64,000 nucleotides of DNA from Oscillospiraceae bacterium (GTDB taxonomy: Bacteria > Bacillota > Clostridia > Oscillospirales > Oscillospiraceae), in assembly GCA_017456645.1 (NCBI GenBank), contig JAFTIZ010000005.1, forward strand, positions 1 to 64,000, written 5' to 3'. The notes beneath the pieces were generated by a model. That model worked only from the letters and a program-made list of their open reading frames with translations, did not search any database and had not been told where the DNA came from. Of this stretch, positions 46,900 through 55,595 are shown piece after piece (position 1 is the stretch's first letter; every line of letters begins with the position of its first letter). The position numbers and the translations under genes were made by a program.

Positions 46900-47391
46900 A
46901 TGAACGAAAAGCATATTGAAGATATCATCACTGCCCTGTATGACCTGGTGCAGGACGCCCGGTCTATGCCTCTGGCTTCCGACAAGTGCATTCTGGAGCG
47001 GGATAAGGTTCTTGACATGCTGGACGAGATCATCGCCCAGATGCCTGCTGAGCTGAAGCAGTCCCGTACCATCGTCGAGAGTCGTGCCGAGATCATCGCT
47101 CAGGCTAAGCGCGAGGCTGAGAACATCATCCGCAAAGCTCAGGAAGAGGCCGAGCATATGGTGTCCAAGGAAGTCATCTACGAAGAGGCTAAGCATCGCT
47201 GCGCCGAGGAGATCGCTTCTGCCAAGGCTCAGATCGCTAATCTGCGCAAGGTCAGCAACGAGTACATGGATGATGCTCTGCGTCGCACCGAGGAAGCCAT
47301 TGCTCAGGGTCTGAGCGAGGTTCAGGAAACTCGTGCCAAGTTCAATGCTCTGGTTGCCGCTCAGGCACAGCGCGACAACGACGCTGAGTAA
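46900..47391 (+). CDS. Coiled-coil protein, ATP synthase subunit B/DivIVA-like
   Basis: A 163-residue, highly charged helical protein without membrane segment. The segment from about 60 to 150 is a continuous coiled coil (ESRAEIIAQAKREAENIIRK, AQEEAEHMVSKEVIYEEAKH). Proteins like this follow rsmD in many Clostridia and are labelled ATPase or V-type ATPase subunit H by similarity of the coiled coil only; no such function is implied. AAGGAGG lies before the ATG. A strong terminator follows. Confidence 0.75.
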   Translation: MNEKHIEDIITALYDLVQDARSMPLASDKCILERDKVLDMLDEIIAQMPAELKQSRTIVESRAEIIAQAKREAENIIRKAQEEAEHMVSKEVIYEEAKHRCAEEIASAKAQIANLRKVSNEYMDDALRRTEEAIAQGLSEVQETRAKFNALVAAQAQRDNDAE

Positions 47392-47414
47392 TCACTACAA
47401 TTCCACATAGCAAA

Positions 47415-47441
47415 CAGCTCAAAAGCTAAACTTTTGAGCTG
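47415..47441 (+). terminator. Strong terminator after the coiled-coil gene
   Basis: A perfect 11-bp stem CAGCTCAAAAG with CTAAA loop and a TTTTTCC tail. It lies only 32 bases before the phosphohexomutase start, so that gene either relies on read-through or on a promoter overlapping the hairpin. Confidence 0.88.
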
Positions 47442-47472
47442 TTTTTCCAAGAGGAGAATAGAGGAGATTCCA

Positions 47473-49170
47473 ATGAATTATATGGATCGTTATGCTTTCT
47501 GGTGCAACGCCGGCCTGCCGGAGGATGTCCAGAATGAGCTGAAATCAATTGCAAATGATACCGAGGAGCTGAAGGGTCGCTTTGGCGGTGATCTTCAGTT
47601 CGGTACCGCAGGTATGCGTGGCATTATGGGTGCCGGCAGCAACCGCCTGAACCGCTATACTGTCCGTCGTGCCGCTCAGGGCATGGCTGCCTGGCTGTCT
47701 TCTACGGATCTGCCCAAGAAGGCCGCCATCGGCTACGATTCCCGTCACAATTCCCAGCTGTTTGCTGAGGTTTGCGCCGTGGCTTTCGCTGAGGTCGGCA
47801 TTCAGACCTGGCTGTATGACCGTCTGGCGCCCACCCCTATGCTGTCCTATGCTGTTCGCCAGCTGGGCTGCGGCTGCGGTATCGTGATTTCCGCCAGCCA
47901 TAATGCCGGCGCTTACAACGGTGTAAAATGCTACGGCCCCGACGGCTGTCAGATGACCGATGAGCCTGCGGCTATCGTTACCGCTAAGATCGCGGAGATT
48001 CCCTTCTTCGTTCCTGAGACCAAGTCTTTTACCGAGTACATGAACGATGGCCTGATCACCTACATCGGTCAGGATCTGTGGGAGAAGTACTACGAGACCG
48101 TTCTGAACGAGGCTGTAGATCCCGAAATGCTGAAGAACGCCGGTCTGAACATCGTTTATACCCCTCTGTGCGGTACCGGTATGGAGCCCGTCCACGCAGT
48201 TCTGGGCAAGCTGGGTGTCAACATCACTACTGTTGAGTGTCAAGCCAAGCCTGACGGCGATTTTAAGACCTGCGAGTATCCCAATCCCGAGACCGATGCT
48301 GCGCTGAATGAAAGCTACAAGGTGGCTGCTACGGCTCCCTGCGACGTGATTCTGGGCACTGACCCCGATGCTGACCGTGTTGCTATCGCCGTTCCTGACG
48401 GCAAGGGTGGCTTTGTGAAGCTCTCCGGTAACGAACTAGGCTTCATGCTGCTGGATTACGTCCTGAAGGCGCGTACCGCAAAGAAGGATATCCCTGAGGG
48501 TGCAATTACTGTCCGTTCCATCGTGTCTTCTCCGCTGGCTGATCGGATCGCCGCCTACTATGGCGTTGAGATGAAGGCTGTTCTCACCGGCTTTAAGTAC
48601 ATCGGCGGTGAGATTCTGAAGTTGGAAGAGAAGAACGAGGAACACAAGTTCCTCTTCGGCTTCGAGGAAAGCTGCGGCTACCTGAAGGGCACCTATGCCC
48701 GTGATAAGGACGCAATCGTGGCCTCTATGCTGGTTTGCGAGCTGGCAGCAAGCCTGAAGACCCAGGGCAAGAACATTCTGGATGCTCTGGAGGACGTATA
48801 TAAGAAGTACGGCTTCTATCTGGCTCATGTCCAGAGCGTGGAGCTGACCGGTGCTGATGCCATGGAGAAGGCCGCCAAGATGATGGCTGACCTGCGTGCT
48901 GAAGTTCCTGCTACCATTGGCGGTGCTGCCGTTACCGGTGTTCGGGATTATAAGTCCAGCGTGGCTAAGGATTTGGTTGCCGACACTGAAACTGTTATCA
49001 ACCTCCCTAAGTCCAATGTTCTGGAGTTCCTGCTGGGTGATAAGGGCAGTGTAATTGCCCGTCCCTCTGGCACCGAGCCCAAGGTCAAGTTCTACTACAC
49101 TGCTGTGGGCGAAACCAAAGAGGCTGCCAAGACTCTGCTGGATGCTATGGTCAAGCAGATGTCCGTCTGA
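47473..49170 (+). CDS. pgcA: Alpha-D-phosphohexomutase (phosphoglucomutase/phosphomannomutase)
   Basis: A 565-residue enzyme interconverting hexose 1- and 6-phosphates. Active-site serine loop GCGIVISASHNAGAYNG, metal loop LGTDPDADRVAI, sugar-binding GFEESCGYLKG and phosphate-binding RPSGTEPKVKFYYTAV. The N-terminal FGTAGMRGIMGAGSNRLN marks the PgcA/PGM2 subgroup, which makes glucose 1-phosphate for glycogen and wall polymers. GAGGAG lies 8-13 bases before the ATG at 47473. Confidence 0.95.
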   Translation: MNYMDRYAFWCNAGLPEDVQNELKSIANDTEELKGRFGGDLQFGTAGMRGIMGAGSNRLNRYTVRRAAQGMAAWLSSTDLPKKAAIGYDSRHNSQLFAEVCAVAFAEVGIQTWLYDRLAPTPMLSYAVRQLGCGCGIVISASHNAGAYNGVKCYGPDGCQMTDEPAAIVTAKIAEIPFFVPETKSFTEYMNDGLITYIGQDLWEKYYETVLNEAVDPEMLKNAGLNIVYTPLCGTGMEPVHAVLGKLGVNITTVECQAKPDGDFKTCEYPNPETDAALNESYKVAATAPCDVILGTDPDADRVAIAVPDGKGGFVKLSGNELGFMLLDYVLKARTAKKDIPEGAITVRSIVSSPLADRIAAYYGVEMKAVLTGFKYIGGEILKLEEKNEEHKFLFGFEESCGYLKGTYARDKDAIVASMLVCELAASLKTQGKNILDALEDVYKKYGFYLAHVQSVELTGADAMEKAAKMMADLRAEVPATIGGAAVTGVRDYKSSVAKDLVADTETVINLPKSNVLEFLLGDKGSVIARPSGTEPKVKFYYTAVGETKEAAKTLLDAMVKQMSV

Positions 49171-49186
49171 TTTATTTAATATTCGT

Positions 49187-49211
49187 ACCGGCGCGGAAGA
49201 ACCGCGCCGGT
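49187..49211 (+). terminator. Terminator after pgcA
   Basis: A perfect 10-bp stem ACCGGCGCGG with AAGAA loop and TCTTTTTAT tail. Confidence 0.9.
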
Positions 49212-49261
49212 TCTTTTTATATATGGACGGGCATAGGCTTGGGATGAAAGGGGAGAGGAAC

Positions 49262-49690
49262 ATGGTTGTCAACAGGAAAGTCACCGGAAAAGCAATGTCC
49301 ATGCCTGCGGGGCTGGTAATTGGATGGATTGTCAGCATGGTGCTGACTATACTCGGAGCGCTGGCTATTGCTTTACTGATTCTATCAGAAAAACTGGGAG
49401 TGGAAGCGATTGGATACGGCGCAATCGTTACTTTGATCTTAGCTGCTGCCACAGGCGCATGGTTAGCTGCAATGCTAATTAAAAGGCGGTGGATGATCGT
49501 GTGTTTGGGGACAGGGGGGATCTATTATTTGACCCTTCTGGCAATCACCGCATTATTTTTCGGAGGACAGTATCAGGGCATAGGCGTAACGGCACTGGCC
49601 ATACTTTCAGGCTCTGGTGCGGTAGGCTTTTTAGGATTAAAAGGAGAAAACACCGGCAGAAAAAAGAGTAAAAAATACCATTTCCGTTAA
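49262..49690 (+). CDS. Four-helix small membrane protein (TIGR04086-like)
   Basis: A 142-residue protein with four hydrophobic helices (about 20-45, 52-77, 82-103 and 108-125) and a basic C-terminus. The pattern (short, four helices, Gly-rich third loop) fits the TIGR04086 group of Clostridia membrane proteins of unknown function. The ATG at 49262 has GGGAGAGG just upstream; an earlier ATG at 49244 in the same frame is possible. No promoter was evident between the pgcA terminator and this gene. Confidence 0.6.
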   Translation: MVVNRKVTGKAMSMPAGLVIGWIVSMVLTILGALAIALLILSEKLGVEAIGYGAIVTLILAAATGAWLAAMLIKRRWMIVCLGTGGIYYLTLLAITALFFGGQYQGIGVTALAILSGSGAVGFLGLKGENTGRKKSKKYHFR

Positions 49691-50051
49691 CTTGTACAAA
49701 AGGGAATGTTGGGTAAATATTATTTACCTTTTGTGAGAACGACGCAGGATTTCTTGCAAAGTCTATATTTAGTGGGCAAATAAAAGTTTATGCTCTAGAT
49801 ATTGCATTTTGCGCCTGTTTTAACATGAATCCCCAGGTGGCAGTTGCGCTAGTTGACATAACTGCGTTAACATAAAAATCGGCATAATTTACAAAAATCG
49901 TAAAAATGTCCAAATTTGCTTGCAAACAAAAGGGTTTTGGAGTATAGTATTCATGCATTGTGAATAGACGTTACGTTAACGCCTTATTGCCTTATCTGCC
50001 TTACTATGCTTCGCTTCTGCGGCCCTTGTGGCCTTGAGGAGGTAAGTGCAA
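49691..50051. other. AT-rich intergenic region with hairpin and promoter
   Basis: No gene is seen in these 361 bases. There is a perfect 7-bp inverted repeat GGTAAAT-ATT-ATTTACC (49712-49728) flanked by ACAAAAGG/CCTTTTGT arms, probably a weak terminator. A good promoter, TTGCAA (49920-49925), 17 bases, TATAGT (49943-49948), drives the genes that follow. GTTAAC occurs twice (49866 and 49975 regions) with no clear meaning. Confidence 0.6.
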
Positions 50052-50570
50052 ATGCGTAATTTTAAAGGTTTGCGCCGGTTCAAATGGCGCACAAGCGCCC
50101 CGTGGCTACTCGGCATCGGCTGGCTCCTCGGCATTGTGCTTGGAGGTTTGTCCGCTGCTCAGGCAGAGGACGTTCTCGTTCCTTTGATCCGTGACGGGGC
50201 CGGTCGTTATGCCTCGGTGGTCGGGCTCTTGGCGACTACGTTATTACCTTTTCTGCTGTCCGCGTTTGCGGTTTCTTTATCCGAACCATGGCTGCTGCTG
50301 ATCATCAGCACATGTAAGGCTTTCAGTTTCGCATTCTGCGCATTCGGTGTGAGTCTTGCTTTTGGTCCAAGCGGTTGGTTGGTTCGTTTTTTGTTTTTGT
50401 TCTCAGATTTGTGTCTGATCCCTTTGCTGTATCTGTACTGGCTGCGACATATCAGAGGGGAGTGCAGGCACATCCCGTGGGAACTTCCGCTATGCTTAAG
50501 CGCTGCGCTTGCAGTGGGCATGGTGGATTATTGGTTTATCTCACCGTTTCTGGTGTCAATTATGAATTAG
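50052..50570 (+). CDS. Small membrane protein upstream of xerD, SpoIIM-like
   Basis: A 172-residue protein with about five hydrophobic segments (residues 15-35, 58-78, 82-105, 110-128 and 145-165). The layout and the place before xerD recall SpoIIM, the membrane part of the forespore engulfment machinery, but it is shorter than the usual ~200-215 residues and no diagnostic motif could be confirmed. GAGGAGGT lies 8 bases before the ATG at 50052. xerD follows after 24 bases, so they are probably co-transcribed. Confidence 0.55.
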   Translation: MRNFKGLRRFKWRTSAPWLLGIGWLLGIVLGGLSAAQAEDVLVPLIRDGAGRYASVVGLLATTLLPFLLSAFAVSLSEPWLLLIISTCKAFSFAFCAFGVSLAFGPSGWLVRFLFLFSDLCLIPLLYLYWLRHIRGECRHIPWELPLCLSAALAVGMVDYWFISPFLVSIMN

Positions 50571-50594
50571 CAGTAAGGGAAGGGTATTCGCTTC

Positions 50595-51479
50595 ATGTTG
50601 GATCTGATCTGCGCCTATGAAAATTACCTGTCCAAGGTAAAGCAGGCATCCTCCAACACCGTTGCGTCCTACCTGCGCGACATTCGGCAGTACGCCGAGT
50701 GGCTCCGCGCCAGCGAGGATGTTGCCGTTGTGGATGCGACACAACTGAATATCAGCCAATACCTGGCCCATCTGGAGGCAGATGGCCGCTCCGGTGCTAC
50801 GGTATCCCGGAATCTGGCCAGCCTGAAGAATTTCTATGCGTATCTGGTATCCTTCGGTTTTCTGGAAAAGACACCGGTGACGGATATCCATATTGACCGT
50901 GGCGAAAAGAAGCTTCCTCAGATCCTCACCGGCCGTGAGATCGAGCTTCTGTTGGCTCAGCCCGCATGTGTCGATGCCAAGGGCTATCGAGACAAGGCTA
51001 TGCTGGAGGTCATGTACGCCACCGGCATTCGTGTGTCGGAGCTGATCGAGCTGGATGTGGACGATGTGAATCTGGATCTGGGCATCATCAAATGCACCGG
51101 TGCCAAAAAGACCAGAGCCATTCCGCTGTATCCCGGTGCGCTGCGTGCGCTGACTGTGTATCTGCGTGACATTCGGGATACTTTGATCCAATCCGGTGAT
51201 GAGAAGGCGCTGTTTGTTAACATCAACGGTGCACGGATGAGCCGTCAGGGCTTCTGGAAGATCCTGAAGCACTACCAAGCCACCGCTCACATCGAAAAAG
51301 ATATTACGCCCCATACTCTGCGGCATAGCTTTGCCGTGCATCTGCTGGAAAATGGCGCCGACCTTGGTTCTGTTCAGGAACTGATGGGTCACAGCGACAT
51401 TTCGTCTACCCAGATGTACACGCACATGATCAATCAGAAGCTGAAATCCGTGTACGAAAAGTGCCATCCCAAAGCTTAA
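50595..51479 (+). CDS. xerD: Tyrosine recombinase XerD
   Basis: A 294-residue tyrosine recombinase for chromosome dimer resolution. N-terminal SAM-like core-binding domain (residues 1-85: YLRDIRQYAEWL) and catalytic domain with Arg in ATGIRVSEL, HTLRHSFAVHLLENG (His-Leu-Arg-His), the His in MGHSDISSTQMYTH and nucleophile Tyr in that segment. The size matches XerD. A second Xer-type gene lies 3 kb downstream. Confidence 0.9.
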   Translation: MLDLICAYENYLSKVKQASSNTVASYLRDIRQYAEWLRASEDVAVVDATQLNISQYLAHLEADGRSGATVSRNLASLKNFYAYLVSFGFLEKTPVTDIHIDRGEKKLPQILTGREIELLLAQPACVDAKGYRDKAMLEVMYATGIRVSELIELDVDDVNLDLGIIKCTGAKKTRAIPLYPGALRALTVYLRDIRDTLIQSGDEKALFVNINGARMSRQGFWKILKHYQATAHIEKDITPHTLRHSFAVHLLENGADLGSVQELMGHSDISSTQMYTHMINQKLKSVYEKCHPKA

Positions 51480-51507
51480 ACGGTCTGCCAATTGCGGCAG
51501 ACCGTTT
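51478..51507 (+). terminator. Terminator after xerD
   Basis: A perfect 12-bp stem AAACGGTCTGCC with AATTGC loop and a TTT tail. Confidence 0.88.
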
Positions 51508-51519
51508 TTTGCTATAAAA

Positions 51520-51548
51520 AACTCCCCTGTGCGTAACACAGGGGAGTT
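51520..51548 (-). terminator. Terminator after pfkA
   Basis: A perfect 12-bp stem AACTCCCCTGTG with a 5-base loop; on the minus strand it is followed by TTTTTATAG. Confidence 0.88.
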
Positions 51549-51567
51549 GCATAAACGGGGAACGGGA

Positions 51568-52539
51568 TCAGATACCGGTCATTGCTGCCAGAACATCTAC
51601 CTCGATCTTCTGAATGCTCTTCTTCATATCCAGACCTTCGTCCATATCCACGTCGGTGTAGCCGCCGTCGTGGGTGCAGACAATGCGGTTGGTCTTGCCG
51701 GCCAGCAGCAGCTCTACAGCCAGATAGCCCATCTTAGTGGCGTTAACGCGGTCACGGCCGGTGGGAACACCGCCGCGCTGAATGTGGCCAAGAACGGTGA
51801 CGCGGGGATCCAGATCGATGGCTTCCTTGATCTTGGCTGCGATTTCATTGGCAGAGCCTGCGCCTTCAGCCACAACGATCATGTAATGGGTGAAGCCGTT
51901 GAAACGAGCCTGACGGATCTTTTCAATAACGTCCCGCTCGAAGTCGATTTCTTCTTCAGGAACCAGAACGGCGGTAGCGCCAACCGCAAGGCCTACGTAC
52001 ATAGCCAGATAGCCGGCGTTGCGGCCCATGACCTCGACTACGGAGCAGCGCTCGTGGGACTGCATGGTATCACGCAGCTTATCGATGCACTCGATTGCGG
52101 TGTTGGCAGCGGTATCAAAGCCGATGCAGTAGTTGGTACAGCTGATATCGTTATCGATGGTGCCGGGGATGCCGATGACATTGATGCCATACTTGGACAG
52201 CGCTCTGGCGCCACGGAACGTGCCGTCGCCGCCGATGGCGATGATGCTATCCAGGCCAAGGAATTTGCAGGTAGAAACAGCCTTGCGCTGGCCTTCTTCG
52301 GTCATAAAATCCTTGCTGCGGGCGGTATAGAGAATGGTGCCGCCGCGGTTAATGGTGTGAGAGACACTCTTCTCGTCCAGCTTGACGATATCGCCGGTGA
52401 TCAGGCCGTTCCAGCCTCGGCGGATACCGTAGCACTCGATACCATGATAAAGGGCGGTACGGACAACAGCGCGGACACAGGGGTTCATGCCGGGGGCATC
52501 GCCACCACTGGTAAGGACACCAATACGTTTGACACTCAT
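51568..52539 (-). CDS. pfkA: ATP-dependent 6-phosphofructokinase
   Basis: A 323-residue glycolytic kinase making fructose 1,6-bisphosphate. GVLTSGGDAPGMN and IGGDGTFRGA (ATP site; Gly-Asp-Gly rather than Gly-Gly-Asp, so ATP-type), GIPGTIDNDI (catalytic Asp), EVMGRNAGYLA and LGHIQRGGVPTGRDR are present. The ATG at 52539 follows AGGAGG at 8 bases; an in-frame TTG lies 6 bases earlier. Monocistronic. Confidence 0.96.
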   Translation of the reverse strand: MSVKRIGVLTSGGDAPGMNPCVRAVVRTALYHGIECYGIRRGWNGLITGDIVKLDEKSVSHTINRGGTILYTARSKDFMTEEGQRKAVSTCKFLGLDSIIAIGGDGTFRGARALSKYGINVIGIPGTIDNDISCTNYCIGFDTAANTAIECIDKLRDTMQSHERCSVVEVMGRNAGYLAMYVGLAVGATAVLVPEEEIDFERDVIEKIRQARFNGFTHYMIVVAEGAGSANEIAAKIKEAIDLDPRVTVLGHIQRGGVPTGRDRVNATKMGYLAVELLLAGKTNRIVCTHDGGYTDVDMDEGLDMKKSIQKIEVDVLAAMTGI

Positions 52540-52573
52540 AATCAATTCCTCCTAAGAAGATGTATATATCTAC

Positions 52574-52602
52574 ATTTTATCTTTAATAGTACAAAAAGTA
52601 AA
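52574..52602 (-). promoter_or_regulatory. pfkA promoter
   Basis: Minus strand TTTACT (52602-52597), a 17-base spacer and TAAAAT (52579-52574). Confidence 0.55.
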
Positions 52603-52763
52603 GACGAAATTCATATTTTTTGGATACTGAGGCAAAAATCCTTATTAACTATTCAGTAGGTGAGCACATCAACACGTATTTTAATGACAATTATTGCTAA
52701 ATTACATATACAATAGAGAAAATCTATGATATAGTTATAGAAAATAGACACTTGGAGGATAGT

Positions 52764-54200
52764 ATGAAAAGGATTCTAGCTTGCATTTCAGTTTTGCTGC
52801 TGCTGATCAGCATGACGCTGTCTTCGTATCCCGTTTTGGTGGAGGCTGCTTCCAGCGTTCTAACCACGCCCACCGGATATACCAGCGCCGAGGAAGTAAA
52901 GTACGTAACATCCGGTAAATATGTGGCAAACTGGGGCGCCAGGGGAGAGAACTGCATCTTTTTATCCACCTATGCCCAATCCTATTATTCCGGAAGCTAC
53001 AGCTTCAACACCATGAGCCAGAAGGATGGCGGCACCAGCCAGTCCAATGCGCCGTCCTCCGAGCTGTATAAGGCTTTGAAGGCCATGATGGTATCGAAGC
53101 ACAGCTATATCATTGGATATCAGGCAACCCGTTCGCTATATCGCTATACGGATTGTCTGAACAGTGATACTTCTCATATTTCCTCTTTTTATTCCGGCAA
53201 GATATTGAACGGTGCATGGGACTCCGGTAAAACTTGGAACCGTGAGCATACCTGGCCCAACAGCAAAGGTCTTGGCGGCAGCGACGAGGATGATATTATG
53301 ATGCTGCGACCCACTTGGGTGCAGGAAAACTCTGACCGAGGCAACAAAGCCTATGGCGAAAGCGCCGGATATTATGATCCCGGTGTTTCCGTTCGGGGCG
53401 ATTGCGCGCGAATCATACTGTATGTCTATGTTCGGTGGGGCAATATCAACCGGATGTGGGGCAGCAGTGGCGTAATGGAAAGCCTTGATGTGCTGCTGAA
53501 ATGGATGGAGGAAGACCCGGTGGATACCTGGGAAATGGGTAGAAATGATGCGGTGCAATCCATTACCGGTGTTCGAAATGTATTTGTGGACTATCCGGAA
53601 TATGCCTGGCTGCTGTTTGGTGAGGATGTTCCTGACGGGATTAGCTTACCCTCCGGAAATACCGGTTCGTCCAGCGGAAATGGCGGATCTACCGGCAACG
53701 ATAATAATTCAAACAGTCAGAGCTGCAAACATTCCAAATATTCCCTGAAAAACTACAAAGAAGCTACCTGCGGCACGGAAGGCTACGATGGCGATTATGT
53801 ATGCAGTAGCTGCGGCCATCTTGTCGAGGCGGGACGGACAATCCCAGCCACAGGCAATCATCAGTTTGGAGAATGGATTGAAACGCAGGTCGCAACCCAA
53901 ACAAATGTTGGCATTTGGGAACGGAGCTGTTCCGTCTGTAAATTGATCGATACAAAGGAAACGCCGAGGCTACCAATTCCTGAGGATCCGTCCGTTACAG
54001 AACCCACGCAGACCGAACCCGTCCAGACAGAATCTACGCATACAGAACCCACAATAGGGAAGGACTCCGCTATCGAACCCAATACAACCACGGCTTTGCC
54101 GATGCTGTGGATCATCGTCGGTGCAGTAATAATCGTGTCTATTGGAGCGGTAATTGTAGTCTTGTTGATTATGAAAAAATCCAAAGCAAACAAGAGCTAA
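52764..54200 (+). CDS. Surface-anchored endonuclease I family nuclease
   Basis: A 478-residue exported protein. It has a signal peptide (residues 1-29, cleavage near VEA-A), then an endonuclease I (His-Me finger) domain with NREHTWPNSKG (catalytic His162) and DIMMLRPTWVQENSDRGN, as in NucM/EndA-type enzymes. Next come a Ser/Gly/Asn linker (about 295-315), a Cys-pair module (SCKHSKYSLKN, CSSCGH, CSVC; about 316-400), a Thr/Glu/Pro-rich stalk and a C-terminal membrane helix (about 446-470) with KKSKANKS. It would degrade extracellular DNA or RNA at the cell surface. GGAGG precedes the ATG. Monocistronic. Confidence 0.88.
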   Translation: MKRILACISVLLLLISMTLSSYPVLVEAASSVLTTPTGYTSAEEVKYVTSGKYVANWGARGENCIFLSTYAQSYYSGSYSFNTMSQKDGGTSQSNAPSSELYKALKAMMVSKHSYIIGYQATRSLYRYTDCLNSDTSHISSFYSGKILNGAWDSGKTWNREHTWPNSKGLGGSDEDDIMMLRPTWVQENSDRGNKAYGESAGYYDPGVSVRGDCARIILYVYVRWGNINRMWGSSGVMESLDVLLKWMEEDPVDTWEMGRNDAVQSITGVRNVFVDYPEYAWLLFGEDVPDGISLPSGNTGSSSGNGGSTGNDNNSNSQSCKHSKYSLKNYKEATCGTEGYDGDYVCSSCGHLVEAGRTIPATGNHQFGEWIETQVATQTNVGIWERSCSVCKLIDTKETPRLPIPEDPSVTEPTQTEPVQTESTHTEPTIGKDSAIEPNTTTALPMLWIIVGAVIIVSIGAVIVVLLIMKKSKANKS

Positions 54201-54422
54201 GTACAGAGAGTAAAAGCGAATTGATTTATCGTATCTGATTGTACCTATGGATTACTCGCAGACTACGAAATAATACCCAGGAGCCGGACTTATCCGGTTC
54301 CTGGGTACAAAAATTTATGTGAGAAAGTTGGTTCAAGGCGTTCGTATCGGTTCTTGTTGACGCTTAGCAGGACGAAATTCGAATACGGGGCAGGGAGATC
54401 CCTCTTAATCTAGAAACATAAC
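54201..54422. other. Intergenic region with terminator
   Basis: No gene is visible. A 14-bp stem ACCCAGGAGCCGGA/TCCGGTTCCTGGGT (54275-54288/54293-54306, one G-U) followed by ACAAAAATTT ends the nuclease transcript. The rest (54307-54422) shows nothing recognisable. Confidence 0.6.
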
Positions 54423-54475
54423 GAACGCAACAAAATAAAAATTTTGTTGCGTTCTGAATAAATTTATGCTATAAT
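54423..54475 (+). promoter_or_regulatory. Promoter of the second Xer gene overlapped by a 14-bp palindrome
   Basis: A perfect inverted repeat GAACGCAACAAAAT-AAAA-ATTTTGTTGCGTTC (54423-54454). Its right arm contains the -35 TTGCGT (54447-54452); after 17 bases comes TATAAT (54470-54475). No T-run follows, so an operator or recombination site is more likely than a terminator. Confidence 0.65.
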
Positions 54476-54555
54476 AATGGTATCAAGGGATTCACTGGGG
54501 CTTTTAGGCTGTATCAGGCCTCTCAGCGTGGCGAACCTGTATTGGAGGTTTCATT

Positions 54556-55578
54556 ATGCAGCGTTATTCTGATTGTCCGCAGATTTTGCGGGATTTCCTA
54601 ACTTATCACGAAACGATCAAAGGTCAATCGCAGCTTACCATCGGTGAATACTATTTGGATCTGCGAATGTTCCTGCGCTTCATAAAACTTATGCGCAGTG
54701 ATATGCCGATCCACACACGACTGGATGACATTCCAATCAAGGATATCGATGTCCATTTTATCAAACAGATCACTACATCAGATGTATTTGATTTCCTTTC
54801 CTATCTGGCCAGTGATCGTGTACCTAATCCGGACGCAGCTGCTCCTGATCATGGCATTAGCGCCAGCTCTCGCGCCAGAAAGCTCAGTGCCATCAAATCC
54901 TTCTTCAAGTATCTTACGGTGCGTACCAAGCAGCTGCAAGAAAATCCTGTTATCGATCTGGAGTATCCCAAGCTGCGCAAAAGCCTGCCGAAATACCTGA
55001 CAATGGAGCAATCTGCGGCGCTTTTACAGGCTGTTTCCGGTCAAAATGCTAAGCGGGACTACGCCATTTTGATGCTGTTTTTGAACTGTGGTATACGTCG
55101 CAGCGAGCTGGTAGGCTTAAATGTAACCGATGTATATGAGGATCGGGTTCGTGTTGTCGGCAAGGGCAACAAAGAGCGCTTCGTCTATTTTGGTACTCCC
55201 TGCCGTAAAGCAATCGACGCCTACCTTGTCGAACGCAACAAAAAAAAACTATCTGACAATCGTGCGCTGTTTGGTTCCCGCAACGGTAACCGCATCAGCG
55301 TTGAAGCCGTTCATCGTTTGGTAAAGAAAGCGCTGCTGCAAGCAGGTTTGGATTCTACGCAGTTTTCTGCCCACAAATTACGCCATACAGCAGCCACTAT
55401 GATGCTTTCCGGTGGCGTAGATGTTAAGACAGTTCAGGAAGTTTTAGGCCACGAAAACCTGAATACTACCCAAATTTACACCCATATTGAGAACACTGAG
55501 CTAAAAATTGCTGCGGAGGCCAATCCCCTGTCCAAGCTGGATTTTTCTGCTGACAACGCATCGGGAGAGGATCATTGA
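54556..55578 (+). CDS. Tyrosine recombinase, XerC/XerD type
   Basis: A 340-residue tyrosine recombinase. N-terminal core-binding domain (residues 5-125, longer than in XerC/D because of an insert around KLMRSDMPIHTRLDDIPIKD) and catalytic domain with Arg in NCGIRRSELVG, the Lys-bearing beta-hairpin VVGKGNKERFV, HKLRHTAATMM, His in LGHENLNTTQIYTH and Tyr in the same segment. It may be the XerC partner of the xerD gene 3 kb upstream, or an integrase-like paralogue. TTGGAGG lies before the ATG. Confidence 0.85.
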   Translation: MQRYSDCPQILRDFLTYHETIKGQSQLTIGEYYLDLRMFLRFIKLMRSDMPIHTRLDDIPIKDIDVHFIKQITTSDVFDFLSYLASDRVPNPDAAAPDHGISASSRARKLSAIKSFFKYLTVRTKQLQENPVIDLEYPKLRKSLPKYLTMEQSAALLQAVSGQNAKRDYAILMLFLNCGIRRSELVGLNVTDVYEDRVRVVGKGNKERFVYFGTPCRKAIDAYLVERNKKKLSDNRALFGSRNGNRISVEAVHRLVKKALLQAGLDSTQFSAHKLRHTAATMMLSGGVDVKTVQEVLGHENLNTTQIYTHIENTELKIAAEANPLSKLDFSADNASGEDH

Positions 55579-55595
55579 TCTTCTCCCCTTTTCGA

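Noticed and set aside
51529..52659. A 376-codon plus-strand frame
   Set aside because: It is antisense to pfkA, which carries all phosphofructokinase motifs.
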